From NCBI GenBank assembly GCA_015039315.1, contig WIDE01000171.1, positions 17,330-46,304 of the forward strand: 28,975 nucleotides of DNA, given 5' to 3'. Positions 22,480 through 28,975 of the stretch are shown here, piece after piece. Position 1 is the stretch's first letter, and every line of letters starts with the position of its first letter. The translations under genes and the position numbers were made by a program. Source of the DNA: Clavulina sp. PMI_390. Lineage: Eukaryota > Basidiomycota > Agaricomycetes > Cantharellales > Hydnaceae. Under the pieces are notes generated by a model. The model saw only the letters and a list, made by a program, of their open reading frames with translations, was not told the DNA's origin and searched no databases.

Positions 22480-22772
22480 GCTTGTGCTATTCTACCATAA
22501 CTGCGCGCCGCCCACGTGACGCCCCAGCTTCTTTTGCCCTTTTCACCAACTGCAACAAATATTTTTCTTCTTTTCTGGTTGCTTCATTTCGCTCCACGAG
22601 CATATTCTCTCTTCCCTTCCCGACCCCAACTCTTCACTCTCTTTCTCTTCTGCTCCACCACCTTTGCGCCTGCTTTCAACCACACCCACAGTCGTTTGAC
22701 ACGCCTCTACACTCTCTTGTGTCTCCAGTCTACTAAGCAACTCGACCACCCCCCAGCGTATTTCGGTGAAAT

Positions 22773-24702
22773 ATGCACTCCCAACTCTTCACGATCGCAA
22801 CTGCTGCAGCCGCGCTGCTCTCTCCTTTCGCCCTTGCAGCCCAGGACAACACCCACCATGTCCGGGAAGGCCACAGCCGGGGACGTGCTCGTGCGGTCCA
22901 TCGCCGCAGCACTAACTCCACTCTGCCCTCGGGCTGGTCACTCACGGCTGCCTGCCTCTCCGATGCTGCTGCGCCTAACCGCCTGCTCTCCACCTCGAGC
23001 AACTTTATGACCACGCTCACCCCATCGGTGTGCGCTGCCAACTGCGACAGCCAGGGTTACACCTACGCCGCCGTCCAAGATGGTCATGAGTGCTGGTGCG
23101 CAAGCTCGCTGAACAACGGCACCACTGCCGGCCAACGCGCCGACGTCTCCAACTGTGCGACCCCCTGTGCCGGTGATGCCTCTCAGAACTGTGGCGGAGT
23201 CTGGTTTGTGAGTATCCATTCTCTTCTCTGTGCTCGGCGACGACAACCACAATGGCCTTGGTACTCCGCTGCCCGTTTTCCCTCGTTGCTACCCTGGGAT
23301 CCCAATTGATCCGCAAGCGACGCGTGTGGAATTAGCTCCATATGGGTCATCCCGATGCTTATTTGGGAACTCGTAACTGATTTTCTCACTGCTCTTCCTT
23401 TCGGATGATAGTTGTCGCTGTACTCCAAGACCACGACCTCCGGCTCTAGCACCCACTCGTCGTCAACTGCGCACTCGTCCACCTCTGCCGCCGTCCGCAA
23501 GCCCGCTTCCACCTCTGTCTCGACCTCCCATGCCGCCACCACCACCAAGGCAGCCACCACCGTCAAGGCCTCCACCACAAAGGCGTCCACCTCCGCAGCA
23601 TCCACTTCCACCAGCAAGTTCAAGCTCATCGAGAGCATGGCCGGCTCTTCCTTCTTCGACCACTTTTCCTTCTTCAGCAGCGCCGATCCCACTGGTGGAC
23701 AAGTCGACTATGTGACTTCTTCCGTCGCTACGTCGTCCAAGCTTGCGTATGTTGGCTCTGATGGCGTTGCTGTCATGAAGGTCGACAACTCGACGTGGTT
23801 GAGCTCTGGCCAGTCCCGCAAGTCTGTCCGTGTCCAGAGCAACAAGGCGTACTCGAGCGGCCTCATGATCTTTGATGTTGCGTCGATGCCTTATGGTTGC
23901 AGCGTCTGGCCTGGTACGTCGATGAACAAACAAGACACAACAATGAATTCGACTGACCGTAAAATACTTTCTAACCCCTTTCCACGCTACGTTTATCACC
24001 CGAAGCCATGTGGACTGTTGGTCCTAACTGGCCAGAGGGAGGCGAGATTGACATCATCGAGAACGTCAACAACGCCACCGTGAACCAGGTTAGTTTCATC
24101 TCATCAAGGTTTCGGAACAAACTGGAACTTACGAAACTCATTCGCGCGCGCGGAATTGCTTTCATTAGGTCACTCTGCACACTGGCGAGAGCACCTCGTG
24201 CACCACCAACGCCGTCTCCAAGGCTGCCGTCAGCACCAGCATGCTCGGTACGACTTGCGCCTCTTCGCAAACTGCTGATGCCGGATGTGCCTTCCAAGAT
24301 ACCTCCTCGTCCGCATTCGGCGCCGGCTTCAACGCTGCGGGCGGAGCCGTCTTTGCGCTGTGGATCGATCAGGGCAACTCCGCCAACAACGGCGCCGGCG
24401 GTGTCACCGTCTGGAAGTTTGCGCGTGATAGCGTGCCCTCGGACATCACGAGCGGGAGCCCGAACCCCCTGTCCAGCGCATGGGGCACTCCCCAGGCCAC
24501 CTGGCCCGCGACGAGCAGCTGCAAGACGAGCGCTGTGATTGGTGCGCAGCAGGTTGTGTTTGATATCACGCTTTGCGGTGGCTGGTGTGCGAGCGATTAT
24601 GGCAACTCGGGATGCCCTGGTACTTGCAGCGAGCGCATTGAGGACCCTACCAACTTTAACACTGCTGCGTGGAGGATCAACAGCGTCAAGGTCTACCAGT
24701 AG
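22773..24702 (+). CDS. Secreted glycoside hydrolase family 16 enzyme with N-terminal WSC domain
   Basis: Exons 22773-23207, 23412-23913, 24006-24088 and 24169-24702 give 517 aa. Residues 1 to about 22 are a signal peptide (MHSQLFTIATAAAALLSPFA). A basic stretch rich in Arg and His (about 30-45) may be a propeptide cleaved after RR. A WSC domain follows (about 52-148) with the expected cysteines: GWSLTAACLSD, CAANCDSQGYTYAAVQDGHE, CWC, and NCATPCAGDASQNCGG. A Ser/Thr/Ala/Lys linker of about 60 residues is likely heavily O-mannosylated. The GH16 domain then starts at FKLIESMAGSSFFDHFSFF. The catalytic motif GGEIDIIE (ExDxxE) lies just after AMWTVGPNWPE, interrupted by an intron before AMW. Cysteine-rich loops and the ending WRINSVKVYQ match fungal laminarinase-like GH16 proteins of the GEIDIIE type. 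It should act on beta-1,3(1,4/1,6)-glucan outside the cell. No C-terminal membrane or GPI signal is seen. Confidence 0.93.
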
Positions 24703-25471
24703 ATCCCTTGATCCCATGTGCCTGCCTGCTTGCTTGCAATCATGATGGCAGATTCCCTCCCTCTCAGGGCATCGGGCGTGCTCGATCCTTCATATACCTC
24801 CCTTTCCTTCTCGTATTTTCCTTTTTTTCTTTCTTTCCTCGTACCGAGTACCCATTCCATTTCTCAGTGCTTCATCATTATTCTCTGTGTCTTTCTTCTT
24901 CTTCCCCTCACCTGATTGATTCTCGTGCTTTCAATTCGGGACCCCTCCATATACATGCGTGCTAGTCAACACATCACTCCATCGACCGCCAGTCGGTAAA
25001 ACTCTGGAACCGGAGACACTTCCCTTGATAACCCCCCTTTCCCCTTTCCTTTTTCTCGAATTATTACACTTCTTATTCGAGATAATAGGACTCGCTTTCC
25101 TTTCCTTATGTCAACAAACCCGTATCATGAAATTTGTCACCACTAATACCTTTTTTGGTCGCTCGCTTCAGTTGTTGGTAACTATTCTCAAAGCATAATT
25201 ACCATTACTGTTGTTTGTCCATTGCTCGTCTTCCGTCTGTGTGAGCTCCCTGATAGATCTAACGCCCGTCATAACACTGCATTTTGTGCTATGAACAATC
25301 TGCGGTCCTGGTCATGATGACGTGCGTCACGTGCACTGAAACCCACCAACTCTGGCGCCCGTTTATAAAGAGGCCACCGATGACGCACCTTTTTACCCTA
25401 TCCTATCTCCTTTTCCTACCAATAAACTCTCTATTCCCTTTCACTTCACAAAACACTGAAAGATAGCTGCT
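24703..25471. other. Intergenic region between GH16 and small-protein genes
   Basis: The first part is T/C rich and fits the 3' untranslated region of the GH16 gene. The last 150 bases contain core-promoter motifs for the next gene. No gene is supported. Confidence 0.5.
25328..25369 (+). promoter_or_regulatory. Core promoter motifs (CACGTG and TATAAA) of the small-protein gene
   Basis: An E-box palindrome CACGTG lies at 25328-25333 and a consensus TATAAA at 25364-25369. The TATA box is about 103 bases before the ATG at 25472. This supports 25472, rather than the later in-frame ATG at 25810, as the start. Confidence 0.5.
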
Positions 25472-26371
25472 ATGGAACCTACCGCTGCTGCAGGTATGCC
25501 TTCTGGCACTCGCTCTGCTCCCGCTCGTACGTCTTTCTTTCGATCAGACCCGTGTGGCGATCCCATTCGAGGGGTGCCGAGCTGGTCTCGCCTTCATGAA
25601 AGGCACTTTTCCGCGTCTCAGCTATACAAGTTATCTGCCTTGCTGTTCGCGACTGAGACCCATTTAGAGCATCCGAGCTAACCTTTTTTTTTTTTTGAAT
25701 CCTCTTTCCCGTTCCTGCTGCCGGGAATCTCTGACTGTCCTCTATCGATTGCCACACTCCCTTGAACGGCTCCATCCCTCATTCCAACGTATATAACCGA
25801 TATCCAGCCATGTCAATGTCCCCCACGACAGCTCCGCACACCACGAACCCTGCATCTCAAACAGTGAATGAGACTGAGCATGCACAAGAGACCTATTCCG
25901 GCGCACCAGAGCCCGAGTCGCTGTCCCCGACGAACGCGGATGTCGAGCGTAATATGGAGGAGAACCCGATGGTCGGCGAGCCTGGCCAGATGCAATCCCC
26001 AGTAGAAGATGACGGGCAAGCCCAGGGTGGAGGCAAACTCCCGTTTAAGGAGCAGGTCAAGGCGTATGCAAAAGTGCATCGTGGGACGGTGAGTGGATAC
26101 TATATACTGCTGATAATTCTCTATACACTGAGCATTCCGTCATTCCTTCATCTTTCGCTCTCAATGTCCTCCCAATACCTCCACAACAACCCAACAGCTG
26201 CTTGGCGATGTGAGTGCATTTTCCATCCTCCGGAACATTCTTTAACAACACCGAATTCTCACTTTCCGTCCATTTCTAACCCCTTGTGATCAGAAACAAA
26301 CAAAGGAAACCGGCCAGAAGATCTTGGCCGGCGAAATCTCGCCTGAAGCCGCAACGACGAGCCACAAGTAG
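25472..26371 (+). CDS. Small acidic fungal protein of unknown function
   Basis: Exons 25472-25493, 25808-26088, 26198-26209 and 26294-26371 give 130 aa. The first exon (MEPTAAA plus one base) joins in phase to ATCCAG/CC ATG; the start could instead be the ATG at 25810, which would leave a 123-aa protein and put the rest in the leader. The first intron is 314 nt, the longest proposed here, and contains a run of 13 T. The N-terminal two thirds are acidic and disordered (Glu, Pro, Thr, Ser). The C-terminal part is a compact basic helix-like block, LPFKEQVKAYAKVHRGT, then LLGD from a 12-nt microexon, then KQTKETGQKILAGE, ending at TAG 26369-26371. I recall this type of block in short hypothetical proteins of basidiomycetes, with no known function. 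There is no signal peptide or membrane segment. Confidence 0.75.
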
Positions 26372-26774
26372 ATATGGACGAACAACGACTCCGCAATCTT
26401 TGCTCCGTCAAATACCCTTTACACGCCTGTACATGTAGCCCATAGTGTGATTACCAGCATCTTCTGTTCTAATATCATCAGTTCTTTAAATGACATGAAC
26501 AGAGAATCCTCGATGTGGTACTCAAAGAAACACTTCATTCACTATTTTGTTTGGCCGGGGGGGGGGGGGGGGGTGCGGTGGCGGAGGGCTGGGGTTGCCC
26601 TGCTCGTCTCCGAAGAAGGTAGTGGTGCACGCTAGGTTTACTGACCAATGATAGCTGGAGAGGTTGGTTGATTTTAGCAAAATAAAGATGCACATGAATA
26701 GATCCGCGTCTCTGCGGCAACATTATAAATGGTAGAGAGCTGGATCCATATCTCGAGGACTCCACCACATCTTT
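26372..26774. other. Convergent intergenic region with poly-G tract
   Basis: The small-protein gene and the F-box gene end towards each other here. The only notable item is the G homopolymer at 26557-26573. No gene is supported. Confidence 0.5.
26557..26573. repeat. Poly-G tract of 17 bases
   Basis: Seventeen consecutive G bases lie between two converging genes. A run this long is G-quadruplex-prone and also a common place for sequencing-length error. Confidence 0.9.
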
Positions 26775-28605
26775 TCAAGTTTCGAGATCAAAACAAATGA
26801 TCCCAACAACCTGCGAGTTCCACTCAGGCCCTCGGAATTGATCCTTCATTATTGCCCTTCCAGAGACAAAACAAAGAGAGTCCGGGTTGGCAGTATATGG
26901 GAATTCGAGACGATGCTCCCTCTCAATGGGCTGGCCGAAACTTCCATTCTCGGCAAATGGGAAAAAGTGAACGTCCATCGATTCCTCCTCAGTAATGTTG
27001 AAAATTCCCGGGATATCAAGAATGAGGATTCCACCGCCCACACTGTCCACCAGTGCCGCCCGACTATAATCGCTCTCATTGCGAGGCAAGAAAGCATCGA
27101 TCAACTGAGCCGACCAAGACGGAGCAGCCGTGGTGCTGAGCGAGATGAGGTGGGAAGTGTTTCCTAATGCTTGTCTTGTCATATGTATGATGAGGCCAGA
27201 ACGCGACGACGGGGGTTTCCATCTTTCGAGACCCCAGAAACTTGACCACCTCAGACCTTCGATTTCATCGAGGAAGGGGTGTGAGTTGGTTGAGGCTGGA
27301 CGAATGGGCTGGGAAGACTCCATAGTGCCGACAGGATGGAGTTTGGGGATTTCTAAGGTCAGGATTTCTCTCATCTCGTGAGGGAAAACAAAAAGAAACG
27401 GTGGAATTGCGGTGACGAGGAAGCCTGAGCCGTTTGCCTAGATAAGAGGGGATGAGAAACAGTAAAGAGTAAATCGAGCAGAGAATAGTGTTGTACCCAT
27501 TCATGACCCTCAGAGTCAATAATTCCAAGGAGATCGTCTTTCCAGTTCCACAAAATAATAGAGTCTATAGTGTCGAAAACCAAATAATCCCCCTGAAGCT
27601 CATAGTTTGGGAAGAAGTGAATAATAGAGTCTATAGTGTCGAAAACCAAATAATCCCCCTGAAGCTCATAGTTTGGGAAGAAGTGACTCCCTCTGCCTCG
27701 AGGATCATTTGCCAATCGACCGACACGCTCAATGTGCGGGGGACTATCATCAGACTCCCATTTCAAGTGAAGGACCTCGTGGCTCGAGGCCTGGCTACAG
27801 CGGAAAAATATGCTCCGCGATCAAAGGTATTATCCACGAAAATCAGGGGAAAGTCTTACTTACTCCACCCATCCCCAGAGAGAGCAGACAAGAGACACGG
27901 TGTTTTCTCCGTATAGTTGAGTCCTCAACCAGTCCCTGTCAACCCTTGGTCTCCAACCTTCCCAGGTGAATACAGCGACAGGCTCTAAGGTTCCTCCGTC
28001 AACATGTGACTTGGTACAATCCCAGCAAAAGAGGAGGGTCGATGACGCCTCTCTGTTGATGGCTCCTGACAAGATCCACCTCCCTCCTGGGAGTAGATAT
28101 GGATCTAGATATTGTACATCTTGGAATGCGCTAGTAGCTCCTAAGGGTATCTCAGGGAGAAATTGTTCGTAATCGAGGATGTATTTCTCAATGGTTACAT
28201 GTAGAGGCCGTTCAGGATTTTTGAAACTCTCCAACAGTCGAGCAGGGCGAGTAGATAATCTTTTCAAGTTTTTGATAGAGGGGTCAGGGAAGGAGTGCGG
28301 TGCGAGATTGTGTTCGTTGATGACGCCCCGTAGGGCATGATGCCAGACGAGAGCATCATCGCCAATCGTATCCCTGAACGCCTTGGATGTCTGGAGGTAT
28401 TGGACAAGCCCGAGAAGAAGTGCCAGCAGTATATTATTATCAATATATTTTACTAAACTGGGCCGTGAATGGTCCGACGTACGCAACTAAGATGGAGGAC
28501 TGAGAGTGGATCAAGCCAGGAAACGATGGCAAAGATGACGTCAAAGTTAATCTTTTGCAGCCAGAGAGGGTTGGACGAAGATGTGTTGCTCAGCTGAGCT
28601 TCCAT
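26775..28605 (-). CDS. F-box domain protein
   Basis: Exons in transcription order: 28605-28483, 28390-27864, 27794-27497, 27437-26775, giving 536 aa. The start is the ATG at 28605 (MEAQLSNTSSSNPLWLQ). The F-box covers about residues 16-50: INFDVIFAIVSWLDPLSVLH, then LSC joined to TSKAFRDTIGDDALVW, the usual place of an intron in fungal F-box genes. F-box proteins bind Skp1 and bring substrates to SCF ubiquitin ligases. The remaining 480 residues resemble the beta-rich substrate-side region of agaricomycete F-box proteins (for example GGRWILSGAINREASSTLLF, ANGSGFLVTAIPPFLFVFPH) but have no motif I can name. Exon 3 contains two identical 22-residue units side by side. The second splice uses the strong GTAAGT donor at 27863; the GTGGAG donor six bases earlier in transcript order is an alternative. 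Substrate unknown. Confidence 0.82.
27554..27685 (-). repeat. Perfect in-frame 66-bp tandem duplication inside the F-box gene
   Basis: Bases 27554-27619 and 27620-27685 are identical. The unit is 22 codons, so the frame is kept and the protein repeats the segment HFFPNYELQGDYLV plus eight further residues. No base differs between copies. Confidence 0.97.
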
Positions 28606-28759
28606 GGTAGCTGGCTTAAAGTTGGCTCGAGCGATCCAGGCAGGCTGTGTGACAGCAGCAGAATAAGATCCATCGATGCCGCCCTGCACGTGACCGTTAA
28701 GTCGTTGTGGCCGTGCTCTCACATCCTACTCCATTGCAGGGCGCTCAAGAGTAACGTAC
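28606..28759. other. Upstream region of the F-box gene
   Basis: About 150 bases between the F-box gene start and the F-box remnant. It should hold the leader and promoter of the F-box gene. A CACGTG motif occurs at about 28686-28691. Confidence 0.35.
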
Positions 28760-28860
28760 CCAGCTAAGGTGGAATGTCGACAGCAAATCAAGCCAACAAG
28801 CGATGGCTAAAGCCATGTCAAAATATATTCTTGGATTCACAGAGGACTTGATAGAGTGGG
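28760..28860 (-). pseudogene. Remnant of a second F-box first exon
   Basis: Read on the minus strand this stretch gives NPRIYFDMALAIACWLDLLS and then TFHLSW followed by GTACGT, closely matching the first exon of the adjacent F-box gene (NPLWLQKINFDVIFAIVSWL, then HLSC followed by GTACGT). The frame has a stop about 50 bases upstream of the matching part and no ATG before the F-box, and no matching second exon follows before the next gene. It looks like a decayed tandem copy. It could alternatively belong to a gene whose 5' exon lies beyond the window. Confidence 0.5.
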
Positions 28861-28975
28861 GACATCTGAGCGATTATACATTGTGTCTGGCCATGGTTGA
28901 CAACGTCAGGTAGCCCGCGACGATTGATACAACAAGTTCTCACGACGAGCGTGAGACGCAAACAAAAGAAGTTCA

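Larger units (their letters stand above)
20523..22772. other. Long intergenic region before the WSC-GH16 gene
   Basis: About 2.25 kb. It starts with the 3' region of the RhoGEF gene and ends with the promoter and leader of the GH16 gene. Open frames here are short and overlap on both strands without domain content. A GA microsatellite lies at 20947-20974. An A-box-like phrase near 21012 has no matching B box, so no tRNA is called. Confidence 0.5.

Noticed and set aside
23463..23999. Minus-strand frame of 178 codons rich in Gly
   Set aside because: It is the complement of the Ser/Thr/Pro linker and GH16 exon; the plus strand has signal peptide, WSC and catalytic motifs.
25762..26289. Single-exon reading of the small-protein gene ending at 26287-26289
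   Set aside because: The reading beyond 26088 is intron-like (GTGAGT donor) and loses the coherent C-terminal block obtained by splicing.

Overview
This window looks like nuclear DNA of a filamentous basidiomycete, probably an Agaricomycete. Genes are dense and cut by many short (about 50-110 nt) GT-AG introns, and the protein families are typical of that group: proliferated kinase genes, F-box genes, a WSC-GH16 enzyme and a Rom2-type RhoGEF. A Rhizoctonia/Ceratobasidiaceae-like source is my guess from gene style, not something I could test. Exon joins were worked out by hand from reading frame, splice signals and comparison between the paralogues inside the window. No transcript or database evidence was available.

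Layout. (1) 1-1266 (+): the 3' part of a protein-kinase gene that ends in a disordered tail with basic nuclear-localisation-like clusters. (2) 2236-3817 (+): a small protein with two Sin3-type PAH domains. (3) 4364-7125 (-): a nine-exon gene with a nucleotidyltransferase-like GGS...DID signature. (4) 8329-11870 (+): kinase followed by two RhoGEF (DH) domains. (5) 13036-13961 (-): a p24/emp24 cargo-receptor gene. (6) 14878-20522 (+): a 22-exon gene for kinase-DH-DH-PH-CNH. (7) 22773-24702 (+): a secreted WSC-GH16 glucan-active enzyme. (8) 25472-26371 (+): a small conserved-looking fungal protein with a 12-nt microexon. (9) 26775-28605 (-): an F-box protein with a perfect in-frame 66-bp tandem duplication, followed at 28760-28860 by the remnant of a second F-box exon.

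The most interesting content is the set of three kinase paralogues in the first 20.5 kb, all on the + strand and interspersed with unrelated genes. Copies 2 and 3 share almost every exon length, so they come from duplication, yet the three copies end differently: kinase plus nuclear-like tail, kinase-DH-DH, and kinase-DH-DH-PH-CNH. The last joins a kinase-like domain and an extra DH domain to the DH-PH-CNH module known from the cell-wall-integrity exchange factors Rom2/Rgf. In both complete kinase domains the usual beta-3 lysine is arginine, so they may be pseudokinases or weak kinases used as sensor or regulatory domains of a Rho GTPase exchange factor.

The other genes do not form an evident pathway. 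The WSC-GH16 enzyme would act at the wall that Rho1 signalling controls, but that neighbourhood link is only suggestive.
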